Source: Gemmataceae bacterium (GTDB lineage Bacteria > Planctomycetota > Planctomycetia > Gemmatales > Gemmataceae). From it: a stretch of DNA of 64,000 nucleotides. Location: NCBI GenBank assembly GCA_022616435.1, contig JAKEET010000126.1, forward strand, positions 1 through 64,000. Reading direction: 5' to 3'. Shown one piece after another: positions 32,268 to 42,500 of this stretch. The notes under the pieces are model-generated. The model searched no databases. It was given only the letters and a program-made list of their open reading frames with translations, and was not told the origin of the DNA. Every line of letters begins with the position of its first letter. Positions within the stretch are counted from its first letter, which is position 1. The translations under genes and the position numbers were made by a program.

Positions 32268-33367
32268 CCCTGACACCCCAACAAGCCAAGGAAAAACTCG
32301 ACGCCCACGTCCGCGACATCGTCGCATGGCACTTCAACCCGGAAACCGGGTCGCCGTTCTGGGTCGATGCCGCGGCCGGCAAGAACCCGGTCTTGAAGCT
32401 CAACTTCGACCCGCGCAAAGAGGTCAAGTGCTTCGACGATCTGAAGAAGTTCGGCCTGTTCGAGGACGACTGGCTGCGCGGCGGGCCGGCGCGCCGCTGG
32501 GTGCCGCGCGCCCTGGCGAACAAGCCGACCTACATCTTCGAGACCGGCGGCACCACGGGCATCCCCAAGAGCCGCGTCGTCGTCGAGGATCACTGGATCG
32601 ACTACGAGCAGTTCAGCGCCACCCTGCCCGACAAGCACTTCCCGAAGGGCTCGAACTGGCTGATGCTCGGCCCGTCCGGCCCGCGGCGTTTGCGCCTGGC
32701 GGTCGAGCACCTCGCCCAGTTTCGCGGCGGCATCTGTTTCTGCCTCGATCTCGATCCGCGCTGGGTCATCAAGCTCATCAAGAAGGGCTGGATGGAGCAT
32801 CTGAAGGCGTATCAGGAACACGTGATCGACCAGGCGATGACGATCCTGTCGGCCGGGCACGACATCAAGTGCGCCTTCATGACGCCGAAGCTGCTCGACG
32901 CGTTGGCCGGCCGACTCGAAAAGGAGGGCTCATCGTTCACCAAGGCGGGCATCACCGGCATCTTCTGCGGCGGCACCGAGATGACCAGCCAGTGGATCCG
33001 CTTCGCCATGGAAGAGTACCTCGGCCCGGACGTGTACATCGCGCCGACCTACGGCAACACGCTCATGGGCCTGGCGGCGTCGGATCAGCCCAAGCCGGAA
33101 GAGGACTACAAGATTTGCTACTACGCCCCACAACCGCGAGCTACGATCGAGGTCGTCGATTTCGACGATTACAACAAGGTCGTCCCCTACGGCGCCGACG
33201 GCCGGGTGATGCTGACGACGCTGACCAAGGAGCTGTTCATCCCGCGTTTCATGGAGCGCGACGAAGGCGTCCGCGAGAAGCCGAGCGCCAAGTACCCCTG
33301 GGACGGCATCAGCGGCGTCAAGCCGTACCGCGGCTTCGCGGCGACGACGGTGGTGGGGGTGTATTAG
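32264..33367 (+). CDS. Adenylate-forming enzyme 2 (LuxE/PaaK-like)
   Basis: 367 residues. FETGGTTGIPKSRVVVEDHW is the adenylate P-loop, GIFCGGTEMTSQW and YGNTLMGLAA the A4/A5-like motifs, and RVMLTTLTKELFIPRFMERDEG the end of the core. There is no C-terminal lid domain as in full acyl-CoA ligases; this shortened form is typical of LuxE acyl-protein synthetases and related enzymes that hand acyl groups to a LuxC-type reductase. Such a reductase-like gene follows at 34218. Substrate unknown, probably an aryl or fatty acid. Co-transcribed with the gene before it (4-base overlap). Confidence 0.8.
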   Translation: MTLTPQQAKEKLDAHVRDIVAWHFNPETGSPFWVDAAAGKNPVLKLNFDPRKEVKCFDDLKKFGLFEDDWLRGGPARRWVPRALANKPTYIFETGGTTGIPKSRVVVEDHWIDYEQFSATLPDKHFPKGSNWLMLGPSGPRRLRLAVEHLAQFRGGICFCLDLDPRWVIKLIKKGWMEHLKAYQEHVIDQAMTILSAGHDIKCAFMTPKLLDALAGRLEKEGSSFTKAGITGIFCGGTEMTSQWIRFAMEEYLGPDVYIAPTYGNTLMGLAASDQPKPEEDYKICYYAPQPRATIEVVDFDDYNKVVPYGADGRVMLTTLTKELFIPRFMERDEGVREKPSAKYPWDGISGVKPYRGFAATTVVGVY

Positions 33368-33389
33368 AATAGATGCGGAGGTAATTGCT

Positions 33390-34172
33390 ATGCCCTCGCC
33401 GTTTCCAGGAATGGATCCATACTTGGAAGCCGGCCCATTTTGGCCGCCGCTGCACTCCACATTCATTACCGGCATGCAGGGCGAACTCAAGGCGCGCGTG
33501 CCCCCGCAATACTCCGTATGGCCCGGACAACACGTTTGGATTCACGAACCGGATGCCCAGACGCGGCTCAAGAGCTTCCAGCCGGACGTGACCTTGTCCA
33601 AAAAGGCCAACGGCGCCGTGTCAGCCTGCGGCCTGGCCCTCTTAGCCGCCCCGGCCAAAACCTTGTTGCCCGCGGTGGCACGCAAAGGGAATCGTTATCT
33701 TCATATCAAGGAGGTGCGCTCCGAACGAGTCGTCACGGCCATCGAGCTGCTAAGCCCGGCCAACAAGAAACCTGGTGCCGACTACGAGTCGTATCTGTCC
33801 AAGCGCAATGAGTATTTCGCCACGGGTACGAACCTCGTGGAAATTGATCTGCTGCGCGACGGCAAACGCATGCCGATGGGCAGGCCGCGGCCGCCGAAAA
33901 CCGATTATTATGTGCTTATTTGCCGCGCGATTGATTTTCCTGGCGCGGCGATTTGGCCCTGGTCGGTACGGGAGCGCTTGCCGGACCTTCCGATTCCCTT
34001 GAACCCCGAAGACGGTTTCGTCAACCTTCCGTTGCAAACATGCTTCGACTGGGCCTACGACTTGGGGCCGTATGACAAGGAAGTGGATTATCGCCGCCCC
34101 CCAAAGATTCGACTCAAGGAGGCGGACGCCGCCTGGGCAAAAAAACTGCTCGCCGCGCAAGTTGTTCGATAA
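33390..34172 (+). CDS. DUF4058 protein 1
   Basis: 260 residues. MPSPFPGMDPYLEAGPFWPPLHSTFI is the family signature; VTAIELLSPANKKPGADYESYLSKRNEY and LVEIDLLRDGKRMP are the conserved core, which looks like a PD-(D/E)XK nuclease fold (Glu in AIELLSP, Glu in VEIDLLR). Family is almost limited to Planctomycetes and Cyanobacteria and has no known role. It lies between the LuxE-like and aldehyde dehydrogenase genes in the same direction; a functional link is not evident. A second copy is at 49395. Confidence 0.88.
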   Translation: MPSPFPGMDPYLEAGPFWPPLHSTFITGMQGELKARVPPQYSVWPGQHVWIHEPDAQTRLKSFQPDVTLSKKANGAVSACGLALLAAPAKTLLPAVARKGNRYLHIKEVRSERVVTAIELLSPANKKPGADYESYLSKRNEYFATGTNLVEIDLLRDGKRMPMGRPRPPKTDYYVLICRAIDFPGAAIWPWSVRERLPDLPIPLNPEDGFVNLPLQTCFDWAYDLGPYDKEVDYRRPPKIRLKEADAAWAKKLLAAQVVR

Positions 34173-34217
34173 CTCTGATTGCCTGCCAAGATCCACCCCT
34201 TTGGAGTTTCCAACACC

Positions 34218-35651
34218 ATGCCGCACATCCCCATTTCCCGCTGGGGCGAACCCTACAAGAGCCTCGACCTCGACAAGGTCGTCCACTTCGCCACCGGCGA
34301 GGTCCTCGCCGAGGTCAGCCGGGCCAACGGCGGCCTCGTCGAACGCGACATGCGCCACGCCCAGCGGGCTCGCGACGTGCTCCGCGAGATTCCCATCAAG
34401 CAGCTCCTGGCCATGGTGAAGAAGGCCGGCGAGCTGTACGCCAAGGCCGAACTGCCGTGCGGCGATGGCACGCAGACGCCCGACCAGTTCGCGCGCATGC
34501 AATCGGCAACGACCGGCCTGCCCGAGCACATGTGCAAGTTCAACATGTCCAAGAACGAGTTCGTGCTGGCCGAGATGGAACAAATCCTCGCGTCGCTGAC
34601 GCGCGGGCTTGACCTCGACATCCTCACGCGCGGCTACGGCGTCGAATCGCGCGGCGTGCCGGTCAGCTACCAGGCCCAGTCGCCGGTCCTGGGCATGGTG
34701 TTGCCGTCGAACTCGCCCGGCGTCCACACGCTGTGGCTGCCGATCATCCCACTGCAGGTCGGCCTGGTGCTCAAGCCCGGTCCCCAGGAACCGTGGACGC
34801 CGTACCGCATGACCTCGGCATTCCTGCAAGCCGGTATCCCGAAGCAGGCCATCGCGATCTACCCCGGCCTGGGCGACGTCGGCGCCGCCGTGCTCCAGCA
34901 TTGCCCGCGCAGCCTGATCTTCGGCGGCACCGCGACCGTCGAGCAATACAAGGGCAACCCGCGCGTGCAGGCCCACGGCCCGGGCTTCAGCAAGATCCTC
35001 ATCGGCGACGACAAGGTCGACGAGTGGGAAAAGTATCTCGACATCATGGTCGATAGCGTGCTCATCAACTCCGGCCGCGGCTGCATCAACTGCTCCGGCA
35101 TCTGGGCATCGCGGCACACCAAGAAGATCGCCGAAGCCATCGCCGCGAAGATGGGCCCGGTTCAACCGTTGCCGCCGGAGGATCCGAAGTCGGCCCTCGC
35201 CGCGTTCACGGTCTCCGGCCAGGCCGACGCCATCAACAAGCAGATCGACGACGATTGCAAGGAAGCCGGCGTCACCGACCTGACCGCCGGGTTCGCCCCG
35301 CGGCTCGTCAAGAAAGAGCGCTGCGATTACCTGCGGCCGACGGTGATCCACTGCGAAGGCCCGGACAAGGCCATCGCCAAGAAGGAGTACATGTTCCCGT
35401 TCTGCACGGTGGTCGAGTGCCCGCAGGACAAGATGATCGCCAGCATCGGCCCGACGCTGGTGTGCTCGGCGATCACGGAAGACGCGAAGTTCCAGCGCGC
35501 CCTCACCGATTGCGTTCACATCGACCGCTTGAACCTTGGCCCGCTCAAGACGATCCAGTTGAACTGGCTGCAGCCGCACGAGGGGAGCATCGTCGATTTC
35601 CTGTACCGGGCGCGGGCGTTTCAGTTTGATAAAGGGATGATCAAGATTTGA
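34218..35651 (+). CDS. Aldehyde dehydrogenase / acyl-reductase (LuxC-like)
   Basis: 477 residues from the ATG at 34218. The NAD-binding half contains MVLPSNSPGVHTLWLPIIPLQ and IFGGTATVEQY; the catalytic Cys is in LINSGRGCINCSGIW (a second Cys three residues later). It differs from the acylating BMC enzyme: no encapsulation helix, and a C-terminal half (YLRPTVIHCEGPDKAIAKKEYMFPFCTVVECP) that fits acyl-CoA/acyl-protein reductases and arylcarboxylate reductase components. Together with the LuxE-like protein it could reduce a carboxylic acid to an aldehyde with ATP and NADPH. Direction and substrate are inference. Confidence 0.8.
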   Translation: MPHIPISRWGEPYKSLDLDKVVHFATGEVLAEVSRANGGLVERDMRHAQRARDVLREIPIKQLLAMVKKAGELYAKAELPCGDGTQTPDQFARMQSATTGLPEHMCKFNMSKNEFVLAEMEQILASLTRGLDLDILTRGYGVESRGVPVSYQAQSPVLGMVLPSNSPGVHTLWLPIIPLQVGLVLKPGPQEPWTPYRMTSAFLQAGIPKQAIAIYPGLGDVGAAVLQHCPRSLIFGGTATVEQYKGNPRVQAHGPGFSKILIGDDKVDEWEKYLDIMVDSVLINSGRGCINCSGIWASRHTKKIAEAIAAKMGPVQPLPPEDPKSALAAFTVSGQADAINKQIDDDCKEAGVTDLTAGFAPRLVKKERCDYLRPTVIHCEGPDKAIAKKEYMFPFCTVVECPQDKMIASIGPTLVCSAITEDAKFQRALTDCVHIDRLNLGPLKTIQLNWLQPHEGSIVDFLYRARAFQFDKGMIKI

Positions 35652-35872
35652 CGGCGATCGACAAGGCAAGCGCGCCGCGACACAAATCCGTTCGCGGGGC
35701 TCAACGGAGAGAGAAGTTGATCGTCCTTGGGAAAAAGTAGGAGCCGCAACATCGCTTTCATGACCTGCTCTCCAAGTTCACGGGCAGCGCCCTCGCCGGC
35801 AGCGCCCTTGGAGACAAGCGCCACCGGCGAGAGCCAGCCGGTAGCTACTCCGGCCGTCCCGTTGGTTTCAGT

Positions 35873-37072
35873 TTACGCGCTGAAGATTCGCAGGGCAGGT
35901 TTCTCTTTCTTCGTGGCGGGCTTCTTTTGCTTGGCGGGCGTGCCAAACAGCCAGGTGCGGACGTGTTCGGTAACCGCCTTCAGCCGATCATCGGAAACAC
36001 GTTCGCGGTACACGTCTGCGATGTCATTGTCGCCGACGAGCCCCATGATCGAACGGACCGCAACGAAGTCGCGGGCATCGTCGCCGATGGTTTGCAGCGT
36101 GTGCCGCAGAGCGTAGTAGTTGCGATGGCCGTTGATCTTCAGCTTGTCCAGCAGCTTCCGGAATTCCTTCGTGATGGCCGCGGGGTCAACTCCCCACGAA
36201 GACCCGTACTTCGTGATGAACAGGAGACCGGCGTCTTGCTCATCCTTCGCCTTCGGTCTGACAGCCAACCAATCCCGGATCGCATCGACCGTCTCCGGCC
36301 AGAGCGGACAGCGGCGGTCGATGCCGGTCTTCGGCCTCGCGTAGTTGATCCAAGCGCCGTCCAGGTCCAGGGCGGCGACCGGCAGCGTGGCAACGTCGCT
36401 GTTGCCGTAGCCGCAGTTGATGCCGAGTAGGATCATGGCCTTGAGGGGTTGCCCGGCCTTGTCCAGCATCGACCGGATTTCATCAGCTGAAAACATCTTC
36501 GGCCCTTGCTCGGCACGATGCTTGCGAAGGGTCTTCCGTGATGGCCTCTTGAACCCTTCCCCATAGATCATCGCCCGGTCGATCAGCCCGGACTTGAGCG
36601 CGTAGTTGAAGACGATGCGGGTGCGGTTGATCTCGTTTCCCAGGCGATGCGGACCATACCGCTTGGCGATGCCGGCCCGCAGCTTCTCGAAATCGTCCGG
36701 GCGCAGATTCGATACAGGACGCGCCTTGCCGAACACCTTGACGAGCCGCTTACACGTTGCGCCGTAGTCGGCCAGCGACCGGGGGGACAGCTCGCCGCTC
36801 TCCATCATGCGTTTCTTGGTTGTCAGGAACTTGGCGCAGAGTGAAAAGACGGTCAACTCGTCCGGGTTGTCAGCGGTTGTCAGGCCGGCGTGTAGGCGGT
36901 CCTTCTCCGCCAGGTACTTCGCGAGGGCGCCGTCCGGGTCAGCCCACGGACCGAAGTAATGCAGCTTGCCGAGAATCTTCTTGCACCAGCGGCCGGACGG
37001 GTGCGGGGTCAAGGGGAAGTCGGGACTTGGCTTGGCGGGCTTCTGCGAACACGTAGAATTGCTGGGTGTCAT
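35873..37072 (-). CDS. Tyrosine recombinase/integrase, atypical active site
   Basis: 399 residues from the ATG at 37072, which has AAAGGA 8 bases upstream; an ATG at 37141 gives 23 more residues. A phage integrase SAM-like domain (about 75-185) precedes the catalytic domain. INCGYGNSDVATLP has Gly where the first catalytic Arg is expected (GLRxSEL); RPKTGIDRRCPLW carries Lys/Arg; YALRHTLQT has Tyr for the His but keeps the second Arg; MGLVGDNDIADVYRERV holds the Tyr nucleophile. This pattern recurs in planctomycete integrases and may be a distinct subgroup. Divergent from tRNA-Lys, 128 bases away. Confidence 0.85.
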   Translation of the reverse strand: MTPSNSTCSQKPAKPSPDFPLTPHPSGRWCKKILGKLHYFGPWADPDGALAKYLAEKDRLHAGLTTADNPDELTVFSLCAKFLTTKKRMMESGELSPRSLADYGATCKRLVKVFGKARPVSNLRPDDFEKLRAGIAKRYGPHRLGNEINRTRIVFNYALKSGLIDRAMIYGEGFKRPSRKTLRKHRAEQGPKMFSADEIRSMLDKAGQPLKAMILLGINCGYGNSDVATLPVAALDLDGAWINYARPKTGIDRRCPLWPETVDAIRDWLAVRPKAKDEQDAGLLFITKYGSSWGVDPAAITKEFRKLLDKLKINGHRNYYALRHTLQTIGDDARDFVAVRSIMGLVGDNDIADVYRERVSDDRLKAVTEHVRTWLFGTPAKQKKPATKKEKPALRIFSA

Positions 37073-37150
37073 GGTGACTGTCCTTTGCATGGGGTCACTG
37101 TGGCTTGGCCGGTCCGCCACGAACGGATCGGCCACTTTCATCTAGGATAG

Positions 37151-37171
37151 CGGTTGTCAAACGGTTGTCAA
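37151..37171. repeat. Direct repeat CGGTTGTCAA x2 upstream of the integrase
   Basis: Two copies of CGGTTGTCAA, one base apart, in the gap between the integrase and tRNA-Lys, followed by GTTGACG. The position and spacing (11 bases, one helical turn) suit a recombinase or repressor binding site, or arm-type sites. The second copy overlaps the candidate tRNA promoter. Confidence 0.5.
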
Positions 37172-37194
37172 GAAAAAAATTGTTGACGTAAGTC
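37165..37194 (+). promoter_or_regulatory. Candidate promoter of tRNA-Lys
   Basis: TTGTCA (37165-37170), 18 bases, TAAGTC (37189-37194), with the tRNA 5' end at 37201. Matches are partial, and the leader would be very short. Confidence 0.25.
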
Positions 37195-37200
37195 CTTACG

Positions 37201-37273
<73 letters not shown>

Positions 37274-37321
37274 ATGGGTTACGGCAGGTCCGAAACCCCT
37301 TGGCAGACAAGTGGCAGAAAA

Positions 37322-37348
37322 CCTCGTCGGGCGGGTAACCCGACGAGG
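37322..37348 (+). terminator. Hairpin downstream of tRNA-Lys
   Basis: 10-base-pair stem CCTCGTCGGG / CCCGACGAGG with a 7-base loop, about 50 bases after the tRNA. No T-run follows, so termination would need Rho or the hairpin acts in 3' processing. Confidence 0.5.
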
Positions 37349-37405
37349 GTATGCGAACCTTCCTAGCTCGCGTCACAGCAGTTTAGGAGATTCCTTTAAC
37401 TCATC

Positions 37406-37942
37406 TTGAACACTTCAGCCCCAAATTCGCACCATCGATCGCGTTTCTTCGGCCGCCGCCGCGATTTGTTCACCGAGGTCGAGATCGTGTTCTTCGACAC
37501 CACATCGCTCTACTTCGAGGGTCAGGGCGGCGAGACCTTGGGGCAGCATGGCCGCAGCAAGAATCATCGCCCCGATCTCCATCAGCTGGTCGTCGGCGCC
37601 GTGCTCGACGGCGACGGCCGGCCGATCTGCTGCGAGTTGTGGCCGGGCAACACCACCGACGTGACCACGCTGATCCCGATCGTCGATCGGCTATGGCGGC
37701 AAACCCGCGCCGCGCAACGGCCCGTACTTGGCCAGCCGACGCTGGAGGCGCTCGCCGCGTTCGTAAGCTATACGAAGCCGACATTACAGGCTGACGGGAC
37801 TTTCAAGGCGACCGCGACCGCCTTCGAGATCGTGGGATTTCCGACGTGGGTGGCGTGGGTGGAGATGCAAGTCTACACCGACGATAAGATGACCATTGGC
37901 ACTTCCAAGGACCACAAGGAGTTCAAGGTTCCGCCGCCCTGA
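37406..37942 (+). pseudogene. Transposase fragment (IS1634/IS4-like DDE) joined to an unrelated fragment
   Basis: The translated frame has two halves. Residues about 20-98 (VEIVFFDTTSLYFEG, GQHGRSKNHRPDLHQ, VGAVLDGDGRPICCELWPGNTTD) are the first part of a DDE transposase catalytic core, including its first Asp. The rest (TAFEIVGFPTWVAWVEMQVYTDDKMT) has no similarity to a transposase. The start, the second and third acidic residues and the ends of an insertion sequence are missing, and no terminal inverted repeats were found. It is a scar of an old insertion next to the recombinase and tRNA, not a working gene. Confidence 0.7.
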
Positions 37943-38128
37943 TCGCTTGCGTTCCCGCTTGCAACTTGCTGTTCCCGCTTGCAAGTCGGAACTGGAAAGT
38001 GGACATGTGCCACCCGAGAGTACTCAGGTTCGGATTGCGGTGAATCGGCCTGCTCGCATCGGATCGGCGTGCTCTTGGGTGCCCCGTTCTTCAACGGATG
38101 CGGCAACGGGCCATCGGAGGGTTTCGGC

Positions 38129-38221
38129 ATGAGGCGCGAATGTCTAGGTCGGCGCGCGGTCACCCTGATGGAAGTGCTGGTCGTGATCGCCATCATCGCA
38201 ATTCTGCTGGCCCTGCGATAA
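38129..38221 (+). pseudogene. Truncated DUF1559/pseudopilin N-terminus
   Basis: 30 residues ending in RRAVTLMEVLVVIAIIAILLAL, the type II pseudopilin/DUF1559 methylation helix (R/G followed by xTLxE) that starts the hundreds of planctomycete DUF1559 proteins. The frame closes directly after the helix, where several hundred residues should follow. It is a gene remnant at the right edge of the scarred segment 37274-38254; the remaining bases there show no gene. Confidence 0.75.
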
Positions 38222-38254
38222 CGATCAGCCGGCGCGCGTGCTATCATAGCCCGC

Positions 38255-39457
38255 ATGCGCATCCTCCTCGCGGTCCATCAAGCCTACACCGATGTGATCA
38301 GCGGCGCCGCCCGCAGCGTGCGCACCATGATGGAATGGTTTGCCGAGGCGGGGCACGAATGTCGGGTCCTGGCGTCGGCGCGGTTCGATCCGCCCGCGCC
38401 CGCCGATCTCGACGCCCACCTCGCGGACCTGGGGATCGAGTGCGAGGCGCCTCCTGCCGATCTCGAAACTCCCGGACTGCGAACCCTGTGCTTCACCTTG
38501 GCCGGAGTTCACGTCACCAAGCTCGTCACCCGGCATCACCGGTCCGAGCATCCCGATCCGGTCGAAACGCGGCTGTTGCTCAACGTCTACGAGTGGCTGC
38601 TCGGCCGGTTTGCGCCGCAGCTCGTCGTCACGTACGGCGGACATCCGCTCGTTCTGCAAATCCTCCGGCTAGGCAAGCTTCACGGCGCCGCCACCCTGCT
38701 GACCTTGCGCAACCACGGTTACGATGATCCGCTGTGGTTCCAGCATGCCGACCACGTGCTGACGTGCAGCCCGTACCTGAGCCAGGTCTACCGCGACAGC
38801 ATCGGCCTGGAGAGCACCGGCATCGCGTCGCCGATCCGTTGGGCCCAGGTGACCGCGCCGGCCGCGGAACGCGAATTCGTCACCTTCGTCAATCCCACGC
38901 TGCACAAAGGCGCGGCCCTCTTCGCCCGCCTCGCCCAGGTCATGAGCGAGCGCCGCCCGGACATCCCGTTCCTCGTCGTCCGTTCCGCGGGCGACGGCCG
39001 CATCTTCCAGGCCTTTCCCGAAATCAGTGCGGCAACCTACCGGCAGGTGAAGATCGGTCCGTCCACGGCGGCACCCGCCGATTTCCTTGGCTTGACGAAG
39101 CTGCTGCTCGTGCCGTCGGTCTTTGCCGAGCCGTTCGGCCGGGTGGCGGTGGAGGCGATGATCAACGGCATCCCGCCGCTGGTCAGCAATCGCGGGGCCT
39201 TGCCGCAGACGGTCCGCGACGGCGGCCTCGTGCTGCCGTTGCCCGAATGGATGACGCCGCAGTCGGTTCGGCTGCCGAGCGTCGAGGAGGTTGAGCCGTG
39301 GTTCGACACGATCCGTCGCTTGTGGGACGATGCGGCGGCGTATGAACGGCAGACCCGCCTGGCGCGGACCGCCGCCGAGCGCTACTATAGCGAGGCGGCC
39401 AGCAAGAGACGTTATCTGGAGTATCTGGATGGTGTGTGCATCGGCGTGCCTCGTTGA
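38255..39457 (+). CDS. Glycosyltransferase, GT4-like
   Basis: 400 residues. Two Rossmann-like halves: an N-terminal acceptor domain (ILLAVHQAYTDVISGAARSVRTMMEWFAEAGHEC, residues 3-36) and a C-terminal nucleotide-sugar domain with VTFVNPTLHKGAALFARLA, FLVVRSAGDG, LLVPSVFAEPFGRVAVEAMINGIPPLVSNRGALPQTV, which holds the family's E-x7-E motif (EPFGRVAVE). It transfers a sugar from a nucleotide donor to an unknown acceptor, probably in surface polysaccharide or protein glycosylation. No other glycan genes are adjacent. Starts 33 bases after the pilin remnant. Confidence 0.9.
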   Translation: MRILLAVHQAYTDVISGAARSVRTMMEWFAEAGHECRVLASARFDPPAPADLDAHLADLGIECEAPPADLETPGLRTLCFTLAGVHVTKLVTRHHRSEHPDPVETRLLLNVYEWLLGRFAPQLVVTYGGHPLVLQILRLGKLHGAATLLTLRNHGYDDPLWFQHADHVLTCSPYLSQVYRDSIGLESTGIASPIRWAQVTAPAAEREFVTFVNPTLHKGAALFARLAQVMSERRPDIPFLVVRSAGDGRIFQAFPEISAATYRQVKIGPSTAAPADFLGLTKLLLVPSVFAEPFGRVAVEAMINGIPPLVSNRGALPQTVRDGGLVLPLPEWMTPQSVRLPSVEEVEPWFDTIRRLWDDAAAYERQTRLARTAAERYYSEAASKRRYLEYLDGVCIGVPR

Positions 39458-39555
39458 TTTTGGCGCTATCCAAGTTACCTATCTTGACATGCCGGTCCTA
39501 TCGATTATGATGGGCAGTCCCACCCAGGCGCTTCATCATTGAGGAATTTCACGCC

Positions 39556-42500
39556 ATGTTCGCTCGTATGCCCCCTCGGTCCGCGCGAACCAGCAAGCGC
39601 CGCGTACCTTACCGATTGCAGTTGGAGAGCCTCGAAGACCGGCTGGCGCCGGCCATTTTTGTCGTCGACTCCATCTCCGACAGCGGCGATGACAACCCGG
39701 GCGACGGCGTGGTCACCACCCAGGGCGGCAGCGGCGGCGTCACGTTGCGGGCGGCCATCGAGGAGGCCAACGCGTTTCCGGGACCGGACGTCATCGAATT
39801 CAATGTTTCCGGCGCCGCCACGTTCACGCCGGCGAGCCCGTATGACGTCATCATCGAAGCCCTGACGATTGACGGCTACACCCAACCGGGCGCCATGCCG
39901 AACTCCAACGGCCCCGGCATGGCCAATAACGCCGTCTGGCAGGTGATCCTCGATGGCAGCGGCCTCCCGAACCTCGACAGCGGCCTGAGCGTGAACATGT
40001 CCTCGGCCAATCAGCAAGCGGTCATTCGCGGGCTGCTCATCACCGGTTTTGGCGCTGGCGTTGCCCTCAATGCGGACGACGGCGGACACGTCGTCGAGGG
40101 GAACTACATCGGCGTCTTCGAGCTCGAACCCGGGACAACCACACGCAATGTGTTCGGCATACTGGTCCAATCGTCGAACAACCGCATCGGCGGCACGGAA
40201 CCTGACGACCCCAACATTATCGGCGGCAACCAGACCGAGGGCATTCACATCGAGGAGACGAATGTCACAAGCGCCGGCAATATCGTCCAGGGCAACTTCA
40301 TCGGCGTCGCCGCCGACGGCGTCAGCGACCTGGGCAACCTCGTCGTCGGCGTCTTCATCCGGGGATCCGACGGCAACCTCATCGGCGGCGCCAGCGCCGC
40401 GGCCCGCAACCTGATCTCCTTCAATGACGCCGGCGGCGTCGTGATCCAGGCTTTTCCGACAGGGATCTCAGCCGATGGCAATCTCGTCTACGGCAATTTC
40501 ATCGGCACCGACGTTTCCGGCACCGTCGCCGCCGGCAATTCCGGCAACGGCGTGCTCATCAGCGGCGGCAGCGGCAATCAGATCGGCGGCACGCACGCCC
40601 TCGCGGGCAACCTGATCTCGAGCAACGGCGACAACGGCGTTTTGATTTCGGACTTTCACCAATTCGATGTTTTCGGGACCATCGACGTTCCCGCCGTCAA
40701 TAACTGGGTGCAAGGCAACTTCATCGGCACCGACGTCACCGGCACGCTCGGCCTCGGCAATGACGGCAATGGCGTGCTCATCCGTGGCGCCGACAACAAC
40801 CTCATCGGCGGCGTCCCCGACGAGAGCGGCGACCCCCGCAACCTGATCTCGTTCAACAACGGCAACGGCGTCTTCCTCGAGCCTGATGATTTCCTGCAGC
40901 AGCCTAACGGCGCCGACAACAACGTCATCCAGCGCAACTTCATCGGCACCGACGTTTCCGGCACCGTCGCCGCCGGCAATTCCGCCAACGGCGTGCTCAT
41001 CAGCGGCGGCAGCGGCAATCAGATCGGCGCGGACAACCTGATCTCGAGCAACGGCGAAAACGGCGTGTGGATTCTGGACGAAGACACGGACCTTCCCGCC
41101 GTCGACAACCGGGTCCAGGGCAACTTCATCGGCACCGACATCACCGGCACGCTGGGCCTCGGCAACGGCGGCAACGGCGTGCTCATCAGCGCCGACGGCA
41201 ACCTGGTCGGCGGCACGGCGCCCGGCGCCCGCAACCTGATCTCGGGCAACTTCGACAACGGCGTCGCGATCGACACCGGCGCCAACGCAGTCCCCAACGG
41301 TCTCGCCCCACAAGGCGCGTACAACCACCTCGCCGACAACAACGTGGTCCAGGGCAACTTCATCGGCACCGACATCACCGGCACGCTGGCCCTGGGCAAC
41401 GGCGACAACGGCGTGCTCATCAGCGGCAGCAGCCACAACCTCATCGGCGGCACCACCAGCGCCGCCCGCAACCTGATCTCCGCCAATGACGATTTCGGCG
41501 TGCTCCTCACCTCGTCCGAGTTCGACTCGTCCATCACCGCCCAGCGCAACCGCGTCGAGGGCAACTTCATCGGCACCCAGATCGACGGCACGAGCGAGCT
41601 GGGCAACGGCCTGTCGGGCGTCCGCCTCGAGGAGCGCTCGATCTACAACAGCATCGGCGGCGCCGCCGACGGCGCCGGCAACGTCATCGCCTACAACAGC
41701 AGGCGAATCCGCGACACCGGCGTCGAGGTCGCCGCCGACTCGACCAACAACCCGATCCGCCGCAATTCCATCTTCGCCAACGAAGGCCTGGGCATCGACC
41801 TCTTCGAGGAAATCGGGCCTGGCGTGACGCCCAACGACACCAACGCCGATGAGGACTCTCCCGATGGCGGCAACCATCTGCAGAACTTTCCCGTGCTGAC
41901 TTCGGCGGTCGCCGCGCCGGGCGGCACGACGATCACCGGGACCCTGCACGGCACTCCCAATCACACCTTCGCCATCGAGTTCTTCGCCAATGACGTGGCC
42001 GACGAAACCGGCTTCGGCGAAGGCCGCACCTATCTGGGCGTCGTCGAGACGACGACCGACGCCTTGGGCAATGCCAGCTTCACGGCCAACGTCGCCGCGC
42101 TGCCGGCCGGGCAGGACGTGGTGACGGCGACGGCGACCGACGTCACCCTGGTCGAAACCGAAGCAGCGATCATCGAGCCGCTCAACGACACGTCGGAGTT
42201 TTCGCTGGCCCTGACGGCCATTCGGGTCACGCCCCCCACGGCGATCCCGGCGCCGGCCCGGGTGTTTCATCCGTTCCGCCTGGTGAGGGCCAGGATCTTC
42301 CGGGGCTTCATCACCCTGTTGACCAGGAGGAACTTCGCGGCGCCGACCACGATCGTGCTTCGCAATCTCCCCCCGGGCGTGACACTGCTCAACCCCACCG
42401 GCGTCACCCCCGAAGGCGACCCGTTCATCACCGTGAACCGGGCGTTGCGCAAGAACCGGCCGCTGCGAATTCGCGTCGTGTATGCCAATGCCCTGGGGAG

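Noticed and set aside
37406..37942. Intact insertion sequence
   Set aside because: Only the first third of a DDE domain is present and no terminal inverted repeats or target duplication could be found.
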